NCBI GenBank assembly: GCA_963969395.1
Contig: OZ017803.1
Coordinates: forward strand, 11,594,001 to 11,658,000
Length of the DNA: 64,000 nucleotides
Direction of reading: 5' to 3'
DNA from: Pseudoscleropodium purum
Taxonomy: Eukaryota; Streptophyta; Bryopsida; Hypnales; Brachytheciaceae
Shown here: in pieces, positions 12,879 to 25,960 of the stretch
Numbering within the stretch: the first letter of the stretch is position 1
How the letters are laid out: every line of letters starts with the position of its first letter
Notes under the pieces: generated by a model
What the model was told of the DNA's origin: nothing
The model's input: only the letters and a program-made list of their open reading frames with translations
The model's database searches: none
Position numbers and translations under genes: made by a program

Positions 12879-13903
12879 CCTGCGAATCAGCAGAAAGATG
12901 CTCTTGTGAAGCTAACGCAAATTGATCGGTGTGCGTCCCCGTTCGATTGTTTTACATTAAACGGCAGCGAATGCCGTCGCACTGCGGCGCACTAGATTCC
13001 CTACTTTTCAAATGTCACACGCACCAGGAAAGAAAGAAACGGCAGAAATCTTTCTTACCATCGGCTTGCGGAAAATACACTAAATTGAATTCAACACCAT
13101 CATGCAATCAAAGAAAGACTTCATGCGACCCCACCACAACCCACCTTAAAACAGATCCAACAGCACAAAAGCTGGTGGAGTCCTACCCAAGAGCAAGTAA
13201 CACTGTGGAAAGTGCGATGTCCTGCGGGACTAACCTCGCTAGCTACGATCGACCGACGAAGGCGCCCTCTTCACCACGACCCCTCGCCCCGAATGATCGC
13301 CTACCGACGGTGCTGGCAGAAAGGGAAAGGGAAAGGAAACAACGAAACCGCAAACGAAAGCTTCACAGGAACAGCATCTCCGAGCAGAGTACGATTGCAA
13401 GGGCCAAAGAAGCAAGCTGGACCCGCTGGGGCTGTGCAAAGAAGGAGAAGAGGAAGAAGATAAGATTGGTGGAGCGGGACGACTTATTAGATATTTATCA
13501 TCACTTCACTGCCACGTTGACGGTTCGGCGGGGTCCATATAATTTCGTGTGGTTCATCCTCGCCGCTCATCGGACCATCGAACGGTTGTGAGGGTCTGCA
13601 AGAGCAGATGGAGGCCACGTGACTACTTACAGTAGACCTCTGGTCGTCCTAGTTGGCAGAGTTCAGATAAAAAAATATCCCCCGAAAGTATAAACATTCT
13701 GCAAGGCAAGGCTTTTACCTTTAGGGTTGCATTGTAACCGCCAGGCTTTCATGGGATAGGACGGGTTGGGATGAGTGGCAGCATCGTTTTTCGCACAGGT
13801 TACTTTGGATCTCTTTTGCAATAAGTTGATGATTGTTTATTTGATGACTTACGTTTTGAGGGTATGTGTTAATGGTGCTGAGCGGTGAAGATTGAGAGTG
13901 AAA
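12879..13903. promoter_or_regulatory. Divergent promoter region between MEE9-like (-) and DNAAF5 (+)
   Basis: About 1.0 kb separates the two divergent start codons. Frames within it (12929-13591 +, 13239-13439 -) are low-complexity Lys/Arg-rich and likely non-coding, though a 5' exon of the minus-strand gene could lie here. The arrangement suggests a shared or bidirectional promoter. Confidence 0.45.
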
Positions 13904-16900
13904 ATGGCGGAGTTTCTTGATGAACTGGGGTATCCGCGAGAAGTGACGAAGACGGAGGTGGTGTCGGCATTTCTTCAGGTATGAAATGACTTCCAGTTGT
14001 TTTTTCACATTGAAGTCCATCTGTGAAATTTCGCTGCTGACAGGCCATCGATGGAGCTATGGCGATTTGATGATTTCGTATTCTGCAAGTGAAACCTATT
14101 AATTTTTGTTAGAATGGTGAAGTGTAAGAACCCTATTAATGTTTGCGAGGCAGATTTTCATGTGTTACACTTCTCTACATGTGAACGTATAGCCCCTTGT
14201 GGTCGATGAATTTGGGGAGAGAGGATAATGGTTTGAGCGTTTGATTTGGATTCTTCGATCATTTGCTTTTTGCTGTCTTGAACAGATATTTTGACGATGG
14301 TACAGAAGTTGACATTAAATTGTCGTGCATGTCTGGTGCTCTATGTTGCAGACCATTCAGAGGTCCTTGAATTGCTTGTCAGCTGAAGAGCAGAAGTCTC
14401 GAAGAAACGCTATAGAGAAACTTCATGTGTGTTTGCTGGAAGATGACGGAGCCGGGTCATTGCCTCCCATGGACGTTCTTCAGGTTTGGTTATTCACGCA
14501 GGCAAGAATTGCCTGTTTTGTAGAATCATTTCAGCTCTGATTCCACAAAGTTTCCAAAGTTTCTGACTTGTGATTTTGGGGGTTGACCAAAGTTTGTTGG
14601 TTGATTATGAGTTCCAGGCAGCTTGGGATGAAGTGATTCTTGAGAAAGTGCTGCGTTGTGTTAGTGATCCTACAGAAAAATGCCGGGAGCTCGCTATCCA
14701 GTTAATTAGGGGGGTGGCCCAATCACTCACCGAGGTAACTAATCAACAGACTCGGTAGTGTGCTGATATAGTGAAGTTTGATTTTCTGCACATCTTATGA
14801 AGTTTATCTCATGTTCCCATTCCTGGATTCCGAGTTTTCATATCTGTAGGTGATTCTCTTTTTTACGAAGTCATTTAGTGGTCAGAATTATGAGTGCTGT
14901 TATGTCTCTGGATATCCATGAAATACTAAACCCCTGAAGGACCAAAACGCCGAACAGGGCCTCATGTTTTTTTAGAATTTTTGAGTTGATCATATGGATA
15001 TCTTTTCTGGTTCAAGTGATATTTTTTTGTTATCAGCACAAGCAATGTTCTTCTCCGATTCTGGTGATATAAAATTTGTCCCCATCTGACCGCATCGTGA
15101 TCAATCGAATAGATCATATCCAGTACTTGCATGCTTGGCTCTTTTAAGGGTTAATTATGCGTCCGTCGTCTTAGCTTAATTCATAGACGTTGCTGGTTTG
15201 TTGCAGGTGGACTGCACCTTGAAGGAAATTGTTCGAGTTATGGCCGAAAGGATGGGTAACATTCAAATCTGAAAAATCTTTGAGAATCGGTACTTTCTGC
15301 AGGATTTGTAGCTTGAATAAAAACGTTTCAAAGCAAATTTTGCTGCCATTGAGAAGTGACAGAACTATGCTATAACAATGCAGGACAGTTACCGGTAATA
15401 GAAGAGTCCGAGGAGATACGCTTGCTGCTATTTTCCTTGTTGAATGACGTCCTGCTCCCGCAGTGCGAGCTTACGACACTTCAAACTATCATTGAACCTC
15501 TTCACTTGGTTTGAATCTCCTCGATCCACTGTAGTCTTAAAGTATGTTCTCATATCCATATCTCATTGACTTTAGAGCTTAGCGTGTCCCTTGCTGACGT
15601 GATACTTTCCTTAGGTTTCCATGCATATTTGTAGAGCAATAAACTCATGCGCAAGTCGGTGACCTCTAAAAGGTGCTCATGCTTCTTCCCTGACGATATT
15701 GCAGATCGTGGCCGTGACCCTTCATGATCATTTTCATGAGGTGCAGAAGAGCGTTTGCGGCGTTCTTGTCGCAACGGCTAACCGCGATCCAGATGTGTTT
15801 GGGAACAAGACCGGGACTATACTCAAAGCTCTCGTGCCATCCCTCGGTCACTCTCACTCTCGAGTACGATTATTTAACCTTCGCTGTTGAATTCAACTTT
15901 GTTAAATGAAATTTAAATTTCATTGTCGCTATTACTTTCCTGGTTTCTGACATGTACTGTATTTCAGTTTTTGGTGACTCTTTTACAGTCAAGTGCAACA
16001 AAATTAGTCTGTAAAGTTCAATGGAGCAAATGTGGGCACATTGGATATGTGTTTTAAACCTAGGTTCTCTACTATTTTTGTTTAGATTGGTGACATCCCT
16101 GGTTAGTTTGTCTGCAGGTAAGAATTGCTGTCTTCCAAGCAATTGATGCCATGGTACGCTGCGGCCTAACTGGAACTTCAGTTGCTCAGGACTTAGCGCC
16201 TGGAATCAAGCCCTTGACATTCGACCATAACACTGCAGTCAGAGAGGTGAGCGTCTCGTCCTCTGAGCTTGACACGGGAATTGGAAGCTCATGAGATTTA
16301 TCCCTTGAAAGACTTTCTGAGCAGATGATCTGTTTCTTGATTCTACTGCTGTTGGATCGTTCCGCACTAGTAGCAAGTCTTTAGAATCAGCGAGGACTGA
16401 TATGGCAGAAACCTAGTGAACAATGCTCACGCTTGATAACAAAGCTGCTTTGACTTGAGGATTATAGTATTATTTGGTCGTAGATCCTGACTGGGCATTC
16501 ACTTATCTTTTTTGATATGCTTGAGATTTGAACTTAATATGATGCTGATGATATCCAGCCGTCCGGCACTAGTGACTTGTTTTGTCGATTTTCTGGTTGC
16601 AGCAATTTTTTGCCAGTGTTGCGAACTGGCTCAATTACAAAGCAAAAAACATGAGTGATGAGGAGATTCACGAGTGCGCCGTGACTGGGAAGATTCCGCG
16701 CTTTCACGTCCCAGAACTCCTCCCTTTGCTCTTGCTGGGAGTAACAGACGACTGCCTTGACATAGCCACATCAACATATGAGAAACTGGAAGGCATAGGC
16801 GAGATCTATAAGAAGGTTATCGACCACCTAGAAAGAGAGATCAACGTTGAAAAATCCAACCAGACTGATAACCCCACAAAAGATAATAGTTCTCCAAAAC

Positions 16901-19900
16901 GAATTGCAGATGGAAACTTTGAAGTCGGTGGCGCAGAAACCAAGTTTGGAGAGAGTCACCTTGTGCATGTTCTGGAGGACGCAAATCACGTCGTTGAAAC
17001 AAATTGTGCCGATGTGAGTGAGCTTGAAAGAGAGGAGGAACAGACAACAAAGGATGCATCGACCACCGAAGTTGTTCACGACTCGTGTTTTGAAGTGTAT
17101 TATGCACATCCTAGCAAGGTGGGGTCACTGATGTTGCGTGGCAGAACGCACCCCTCCAGTGTGGAAACTGCCGACATCATTGAGAACAGAGGAAGTTGTG
17201 ACCCTAAATTTGAATATGGAGAGTTTTCAGAACCTGCAGCTCGACTAGAGACAGAACTTAGGAACAAGGTTTCAGGCATTGTCGTAGAGCCTGTCAAAAA
17301 CAATGAAGAATCTACTATGGCAGGGGAGAAGAAAGGCGTCAATGGATTACATGCCTTGGCACAGGAGGTACTCCAGGGAAATCAGGCAGAGGTCATTGTG
17401 AGTCTCTCTCAGAAGGATGTTGACAAGAAGGTTACGAGTGAAATTACAGATGAAGGGGCGGTTAGAAAGGACAGCGATGAGGCAGGGGTGGAGACTCTGC
17501 AGCTGCCGAAGCCTTACAATAGCAGACCCGGAGCTGGTTGCCGCCTTATGACTGAGGTATCGTTTCCAATAATTTGAAGGAGACTAGAAAAGAGATTTTG
17601 GAGAGTGTTTCATGAGTCTTGCTCAAAAAGATTCAGTTTTTCAAATGCATTTGCTTGCTGCGTAAACTCTCGGACTCGTCCACTTTTGCTGCATTTTCAT
17701 TGTAACTTATCAAAAATTTACCTAGGGCTTGAATCTACTGCACTTTATGCGTGCTAGGCCTTCTTGAGACCGATGATAGAACCGGCTCTCAAAGAGCTTA
17801 AGCAGTGGACCACTCCAACTCGACTGACTGCAGCTCGTCTACTTCACACCCTCCTGGTATGTTATCTTCTTTGTACCTGCAGTTAGAGTTTTCAGTGATT
17901 TCTAGGTATAAAGTAGAGAGAGATGTGGCTTGGAAAGACGGCAATTTAGAAATGATAGGGAAACCTCCCCATTCATTGCTTGGAATTGTTGAAATGTTGT
18001 GAACTAACTACTCCGTAGTTTAAATACTGAGTGATGCACCTATTTAAGTGCAAGTAGGTGTTTATCTGGAGGTCTCCCCATGAATGGCCTCATGATCATC
18101 TTGCCTCTCCTATGATCAGTCTCCCTATGAGACGTTCTAAGAGAATATTTGAAACTGCTCATTTGTACCGGAAACCATGCTGGGAGCAAGGTTTGGAAAT
18201 GCACTCTCGTACCAGAATCTTACAATATCCTCTTCCTGAGCCTATCCTTTTATGTGAATGCCCAGGTATTGGCAGAAGGATGCGCAGAGGATTACCTCGA
18301 CATACTCATTCCAGCCTTCTGCAGGTCTCTCAGGATCTCTCTTAAAACGCTTGTGCTTGCATTGTGGAAGGCGGTTGGACCTGTTTTGAGGGTTGAGATT
18401 ACACTTGGACTGTTACTGGAGTAAGAAGTACTTGGTACTATGGCAATGAGCTTGTAGTTGACCATCTTACACAGATTTTAGTCAGAATTGGGTTACACGT
18501 TGTCCTCCTTAGTTTGCAATATCAAAATGACATGCGACATGCTAATATTGGCGAGCCAGTGCAGTGCAGTGGGGGACGATGATGTAAAAGTTGCGAAGCG
18601 AGTTGTTTCTACCATACACATTGTCGGGTTTCATGTGCCTCTTGAAAAATGGTTGCCTATAGTTCTTAAGCCTCTGGGTAATAAAAAAACAAGTCAGGCT
18701 CAGGTACCAATCTACGCTCATAGTAGTAGGGGATGTTCAATAGAAAGTATGAAAGGATGCAGACAGTTACTGCCTCTTTTGAAATGATAGTTAGCTACCT
18801 GAAAGGCCTTCGCATAAATACCTTCTGACCTGAAATCTGCTAGCGTAAGTGCCTACAAATAATTGCACCTCTGCTTGAATCCAAAATTAATTTACATTCA
18901 GAATTTGACATGCTATACTCCAGACTGAATTAGATCCAAAACATGGTGTTTTTACAGCTGAGGAGAATCCATGTTAATGAAACTCAGTTTGAACTTACTT
19001 TCAATTCATTTTTCAATTCTTGATTACAATGGCAGTATTAGTGTTGAATACTATTCAGTGTTTTTCTGCAGAGAGCAAATGTTCTCGTCGTTACTGCTGC
19101 ATTTCTGTATGGTGCGCCCCGCAAAGAAATGGAAGAGAAACACGTTGAGAAGGTCTGTTGCGAACCACTTGTGGAAAGCTCTATAATAGACTTGCTTACT
19201 GCTGCGACATGCATGAATATATTGGTCATATCAAAGTTTTACCTGCAGATTTGTGACAAGCTTTACGAAAGAGAGATATGCTGTAATGATCATACTGCTG
19301 TTCAGAATCAGGTAAATTTTCCTAATTGTTTCTGTATACTTTGTATGGAGTGCTGCTTGGACATTCTAAAAGGCCTTTGATTATCTTCAATTATTTAATT
19401 TTTTCCCGCATTTGGTGACAGTACAATGATGTATACCTGTATTTGAAAACATGCATGTCTTTCCTCCCCTGCATTTGTCGCCATTACATTGTATATTGAA
19501 AATATTCTTGGTGCATTACATTGATTCATCACCCATCCGTCGGAGAACCAGCTCCTGTGTGTGCTATGTAACAGGTTTTCTAACTTCAGACTGGAAAAAT
19601 CGACGGCAGTTTGAGCGATTCTATGTCATGAGTTTTGAATTCTTCCAGTTATTTTGTGTCTGTAGAACTTGTTACTAATATTCTGAATCTGTCATCTGTC
19701 AGCTTCTTTCAGTAGTGACCAACTTAATTCAAGTTGCGGGGGATTTGTGCAAGTCCTCATCCTTCAAGATCTTTGTTCTGCTCCTCCAGGTAACTGCTTC
19801 TCTCTGCTTTTATATTGCTACATTAGAGGAGTTTGTGCTTGAAATGGCCCCCCAAAGACATTCCCATTCTTTCGTGAAGAGTGCCACTCTCTCAATTACT

Positions 19901-22736
19901 CGTTTTCTCGAATGTGTCTTTTTACACTGAACAGCTTCATTCTTTTTTTTACAGTAATGCCTTTTTTTACCTACACAATGCTATTGCTGTAACATGGCAC
20001 ACATCGTGAAAGTTTGTTTTATGTACAACTCGGTACCACTATACACATGAACTTGTTCTAATGAGGCAACTACCTGAGGACCCAAATCCCTCATTTCCTC
20101 GCTAATATCGCTTGAGCTCTCATCCTTTAAAGAAATCTTTACATGTGAATTGTATGTTTGGGTGCAGCTCCAGAGTGTTGAAGGGGATGCACGGCTCCAA
20201 AAGAGATCGGGTCAGGTCCTGGAAGCTCTTGCGCAAGTGCTAGGAATGGAATCAGCGCGAGAGCTTTATGCCCAACATATCCACAGTATGTTAGACATTG
20301 TTACTGCTGGTCATGAAGGGTGGTCCTCTGGATTGCCAGGGAAGCTTGTGTTTCAGACTTTCATGCGGAATGCCAAAGATACTGTGCGTAATACTCTATT
20401 CAAATCCACGTTGGTCCCACCTCTGTTCATTTGAGACACCTCTTCTTGAGTACAAAAATTGAGCATCTTCGAAGTTCTTGAGGAATATTCGTTCTGCAGG
20501 TGGGTCCTTATCTGGAATCTCTCATACCAGTATTCCGTGTATGCTTGCAAACCGACCAAGATCCTGCTCTGCGAATCAGCTTCTTGCAGGTAATTCTAAT
20601 ACTTTAGGAAGGTGTGGGAAGGTTTTGAAAGCGGTCCGACGATTTGATTATCGTACGTATCACTTGAGTTTGTCTCCTGAGTTTCTGGTCTGAATATTAC
20701 GGACACACCGGGTTGGGAAAGGCATTAATCTGGTCCTTGTTGGGGTAGCTTTTGGACGAGTTATTTGAGAAGCCAGAGTTGGAACCATCATGGGCTCCTC
20801 TTGCTCCGGACGTCATTGGAAAACTTCTAATTCCCTGTGGCGTTTGGCGTGCGAGCAAGGTATGAATCCATCTATGCTCAGTTAAAGGGTTATTTGCTTA
20901 TTTTGTGGAATTCTCTTTCATCTGGAGATGTGATTATCACTGAATGTTTTCTTGGTGGGATCTGCATCAGACAGAAGCTGCTATACGGTATGGTGCAATG
21001 GTGGCGATAGGAACATTTCTAAGAAGAGGCCTCTGCAGCCAGGTCGTTTGAACCTCGGATCGTATTTTCAGTTCAACCATGTTCAGGTTTAGCGAATAGT
21101 AGTTGTAGGGTTGGAAGTCAGAACCTAAGCATCACGAAGAGCAATGTTTTACGTTACTTGGACGCATATAAATTCTTTCGTTGGTAACTGCATCGTTGTT
21201 GAAAGAGCGTATTGTTCTCTATCATGACAAGCGTGGTGAAACCATGCCAATGTTTCTTTATAAGACTAATTCTTTAGAGTCGATGATCTAGCAAGAGACT
21301 TGTGAATTTACACTGAAGGAATTTTCCATCCTGTTCTAAATGGCAGACGCACATGCAAGAGATCATGAGTACTTCAGAGGGTCTTCTTCCTGTTGTGAAA
21401 ACGTGCATTGATGAAGACTATTTTTTGGATGTGCGACGAGCAACCACTCATGTAATGTATCAGTTTCTTCGCGTTTATGGCCGCATGTTGAGTGGTAAGT
21501 TCTCACCGAAAGCAATTTTTTTGATGGGAACATCAGTTGATTAACCAATAACTAGTATTCTTGATGTATATACCCATAATCAGCTTGTCTTTCTGCTCCT
21601 CAGCATCAAACTCTCCCTTTTGGTTAATCTCTTAACAACTCCTAGCACACGTATAAATATTGATTAATCTCTACAGATTGTCTTCAAAAAGCTGTTTAAT
21701 CAACGAGCGGATGGGGTTTACAGGTGAGCAAAGGGCCAAGCTCATCAAAGTTCTAACGAAGCGCATGGACGACAGTAGTAACACCATTCGCTTAGCTATT
21801 TTGCCGTCTGTGGCAATGTTCTTTACCACAATGCCTTCCACTTTCAGTGATTCTGAAGTAAGTGCCTTCGTTTCTCACACTTAAGCACTAGGTCCGTTGT
21901 CGAACGAATGCAATCTTGTGACTTTCTAATATCAGATGGAGCAAATCATATGAACGCCCAGATAACCATTATTACTGAAGGTAGAGGTGATTTGGGGGAG
22001 ATGTATAGAACAGTGGAGAGATCTTAGGTGCAAGAACCAGATTTTCTGAGATTAATTTTTTATTACTTCGAATCACTTTTTTAACATACCGTTTCGAATT
22101 CTACCTCCACGGATTTCAAAGCGTGGGGTTGTAGAATTCTGTTACTGATACTGGACAACTCTAATTCCATTCGAAGACCACTGGGCATGGACATTAGCCA
22201 AGTCTTGCCTACACCATGTGCTAATAAGTTCAACGAAGTGTATGAATAGTAGCTGTTTTAAACAAGATTGTAACTGAGCATGTGTAAATGCGTAACGTTG
22301 CAGGTGAAAGATTTCATTTCATTTCTTGTTGCACATATGGATGACGAGTATCCTCTTATACAGGTTTCCACCTTGATACAATTGATATGCCCGGAAAAAT
22401 AATTTGCACGTATAATCTTTCCAGTGTGACAAGTAAAGCATTTTCTAATTTAGAAGGACATGCATGTTTTCAAATACAAGTAAGCATTTCCGAATTTAGA
22501 AGTCTTTGAAGAACATCCTCAATTGTGGAATGCTTCTTGAAATTTGATCATGTGAAATGCAGGAGGGCACATGTCGAGCAATGGAAGCGTGTGCTTTGAA
22601 AAAACCTCATGTTGTTCTGGAAGTTCTACGCAGTATTCGCAGCCAACACAAGAGCCCAGAATACCTTGACCGAGTCTTTCGTGCAGCTGATTGTGCAAGA
22701 AGTCAAACTGCACCAATCACAAAACAAAATGCATGA
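13904..22736 (+). CDS. DNAAF5: Dynein axonemal assembly factor 5 (HEATR2), HEAT-repeat protein
   Basis: Twenty-two phase-consistent exons give about 1090 aa: 13904-13978, 14352-14483, 14618-14734, 15207-15255, 15384-15508, 15705-15863, 16118-16246, 16603-17556, 17758-17856, 18266-18324, 18565-18703, 19072-19152, 19249-19311, 19703-19789, 20168-20383, 20500-20589, 20749-20859, 20971-21042, 21347-21494, 21724-21857, 22304-22363, 22563-22736. Helical HEAT repeats run through the protein. Blocks such as ELYAQHIHSMLDIVTAGHEGW, VFRVCLQTDQDPALR, KVLTKRMDDSSNTIRLA and the C-terminal LVAHMDDEYPLIQEG track animal HEATR2 from end to end. That protein acts in the cytoplasm with chaperones to preassemble dynein arms of motile cilia; in plants this means sperm flagella. 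Animal homologues are near 855 aa; the excess is an acidic insertion in exon 8. Exon 12/13 could alternatively be one exon (19072-19311, also in frame). Confidence 0.88.
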
Positions 22737-24916
22737 TTTTTCTGGCAGAGATTCTTGTGTGGATGGACTCTGAACTCCAGTGAGCTGACTGAAGGCCAGT
22801 GACCAGTGGAGCTCCCTGATGGCAACGTCCATTTGAAAATTTGCCTGTCTTGTAACTTAAACCTCTCCAACTTCTGCATCATCGAGGTGAAGTGAAGAGA
22901 TCTTCATCATCTGACTCCAACTCATCCGCTTGGAGAGCAAGTGGTGATTCATCACCCAGCTTCACACTTCGAAGGGTTTACCCATCCTGCACCAAAGACC
23001 GGAGGATTGAAATGAGAATGCAAACAATGTGGGAGCAGTAACAAGTGACGAGGAAGCGCAGACATTACTTGACGTCAACCGCTCAAGTTTGCCGAAGTAA
23101 TATTATCAACCATGTTGAACCCTGAGAGGACGCTGCAGACCTAAAAGGTTGGATGGGTGATTTTACTGGGAACTCCAGAAATAAAGAATGCTTTTATTTG
23201 TCTAATAATCAGAGATTCAGAGCAGTAGTTGCTGATTACTTTGGTCATGGGGCTCTCTTCCTTCTTCTAGGGTTAAGCATTGATATGGCAATAATGATTG
23301 GTGTTTAATGTTCCCTCATTGTTGATACTTGTCTTGCTACATGATGTCGACATATTTATGTTTTTGTTGAATTTTGGACCTTGTATTTTTGAAAAACAAG
23401 GAAAGGATAGGAATATAGTATTCTTTATACATGTAAGGCATTGGTTGGGAAGTATGTGTTGGTTAAATGTGTTGTATAAATTGATTTGACGAATCATATA
23501 GGGTACAATAGGTGGTTTTGGTTTTCAAGTGAGAGTTTAACTAAGTTAGTGAACTTTTCGACTATCATTACGACTTTTAAACCAAAGATAAATGACATGT
23601 GAAAAGTATGAAGCAATTCAACCAACTCATCTTTGTATTGAAGATGAACTATTTATAAATGACACATCATGCATGTACAAAAGTTAATAGAAAATATAGC
23701 TAACAATCCCAATGAGCAATCATGGGCTTTTCAATTGTTTTTTAATCGTAATGTTGATCCTACATTTCACCTTTCATTACATTCATCTTTCATGGCCAAA
23801 GACATTGCACATGTCATTTGTCTTTTTGAATCCCATACCCAATGGTCAAAGATGGCAAAATATAATTATATAGACAAATATCAACAATAGAATTTTTGGT
23901 ATGAACAAAAAAATAATATTAAAGTATATGGGTAGAACATTATTAGTTTTTGGCAAATTAAAAAATACTCTGTAAAGAATGCCCACCCCTATCTTTCAAA
24001 TTTGCTAGTGTTAAAGGATAAAAAAAATTATACTTCAATGGAGATTCTTTTGTATATATTATTGAAGATCAAATCCTTGAGGATTCTATTTTTTAATCAT
24101 AAGACAAAATACCAAGTGTGATAGAAAGGGCCTTGCCCCAAAAAATTTATTTGAAATGCTTCAATATGGATTTGGATTATAGTGTAATATTATGTATTAT
24201 ATTTACTTATATATGCACTCTTCTTGGCTAACTTGAAATCCAAAAACTTCCACTTTGATGCCTCATAGTTCTATTTTCATAACAAATATAGATTTAAGCA
24301 TTGATATCATGATAGATTAACTTTTGAAAAATCTAGATTCAAAATATTGTCTTGATCCAACAGTTTGTACAAACACAAATCCAAAATTCTTCACATCAAT
24401 GCTTCCTTCAATGATAAAACACCAACAAATAAACAACTCAACATCTCAAGTGCATTTCACATGTCAAAACCATGAAGAACCACCAAGAAAGAGACAAGGG
24501 ACCATCTTTTGCCTTAAAGGAGTGAATCCACCATTAAAAAGCTAATTGTTGGCATACCCTAACACCTTCTTAACCCAAAATATGTACTAAATAATTGGTC
24601 ATCAAACAACAACTAACAAGACTTCCTAATACTGTAAACACTCTTTAACATTAAAAAAAACACTTACTTCAACTAATAGACCATCCACATCATGGCATTG
24701 TTGTTATAAGTCCAAAGGTCAAATTATAATAAATTTTTAAAATTAGAATAGAAAATAGAATTGATAAACTTCAATTTTTTAATGAACTAAAATTCAAAAA
24801 AGATAATTTACATAAAGAGCAACAAGGTAGATGTTGCCAAAACTTAAGGCACCACAAAGCAATTTGTAGATTAAACATTTTACTTTGTAGAAAAATCAAG
24901 AATACCTAAATGAGAA

Positions 24917-24951
24917 ACATTTAACATTTAACATTTAACATTTAACATTAA
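24917..24951. repeat. Heptamer tandem repeat (ACATTTA)n
   Basis: About five near-perfect copies of the 7-mer ACATTTA lie in AT-rich DNA. The unit differs from plant telomere repeat units and is probably a simple microsatellite. Confidence 0.85.
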
Positions 24952-25789
24952 ACACTTTCAACACAATTGTGACAAATGCAACCAAAAATTGGCCAAAAAT
25001 ATATAGAGATGAAAAGTTATCATTTTTAGTCTTCTAGGAGTCTCTAAAAGTTGTTCACTAGATTTGTTGTTATGTACATTATTGCAAGGTAAATCTATCC
25101 ATACAAGGAGAAATAACAAATATTAGATACAATATGAATTATTCAGTAGATATAAGTTAAAAGCGAAAAATAAATCATTAATAGAAATGAGATGGAAATG
25201 AAATATTATAGCTTCCTAGAAATTGGTTACAAAATAAATAGTAAAAAACGTGCCTACAATTTTGGAAAATTAGTGACCTAGAATTTGCACCCTTTAGATG
25301 TCTCTCCTATATGAATATATGTATAAACAAATAATTAGATATAGATATGGTTATAATAGGAGTGCCTAATTCATAGAAATTCAATTTGGATGTTACTATG
25401 ACCTAGCATCTCAAATTAATTCAAATGTAATGCTACTAACTAGTTGCATAGTTCATCTATAGTATATTATAACTTATACAAGGTAATAGCCCCAAGAATA
25501 GCCATAGGATTGGAAATTGAATATTATGTTAGAAAAGGGTTGCAACATTAATGATGTTTGGAGATTTTTGTAGTAGGCTACAATTTCATGACACTCTTGG
25601 ATTGAGGTCATGTTCTTTAGAGCGACAACTAGATTTTAAATTCAATGAAAGTTCTTTTTATTTATTTATTTTGTACATCTTCAATGTGTCTAGGCCATGA
25701 GTGAAGGAATAATATCACTTCAGAGAGGTTATTGGCTTATAAAAGTTCACATTATGTAGAAATTTTACTATATGTCCACATTTGTATAA

Positions 25790-25960
25790 TTCAATTGTAA
25801 TATCTCAATAGTTGCGTAATTATAAATAATGTTGTAGTTCTATAAGCAATTGCAACAATCATAAGTGGTCTTTACAATTGCACAATTACGAATAGTATTA
25901 TAGTTGTATAAATAGTTACAACAAGTATGAGTAGAGTAATATATTACAATTGAATTATGT
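25790..25960. repeat. Degenerate ~65-75-bp tandem repeat
   Basis: Two to three degenerate units share the order gcgtaattataaataatgttgtag followed by ataagcaattgcaacaatcat. They are visible as repeated phrases in the AT-rich spacer; no coding sense is apparent. Confidence 0.5.

Noticed and set aside
12297..12995. 232-codon plus-strand open frame
   Set aside because: Antisense shadow of the 12354-12878 minus-strand gene; starts at a non-ATG codon and has Arg/Val/Gly composition typical of a shadow.
12929..13591. 220-codon plus-strand open frame between divergent genes
   Set aside because: Low-complexity Lys/Arg-rich, extends from the preceding shadow, no domain; more likely promoter DNA.
16582..16602. 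Separate gene starting at 16582
   Set aside because: The apparent start is a TTG inside an intron; the frame is exon 8 of DNAAF5 beginning at 16603 after a TTGCAG acceptor.
18325..18424. Reading through exon 10 of DNAAF5 to the stop at 18424
   Set aside because: A donor at 18325 joins in phase to 18565 and recovers the conserved HEAT segment; reading through gives no match.
23669..23890. 73-codon frame possibly from a transposase
   Set aside because: No motif recognised and surrounding DNA is decayed; not supportable as a gene.
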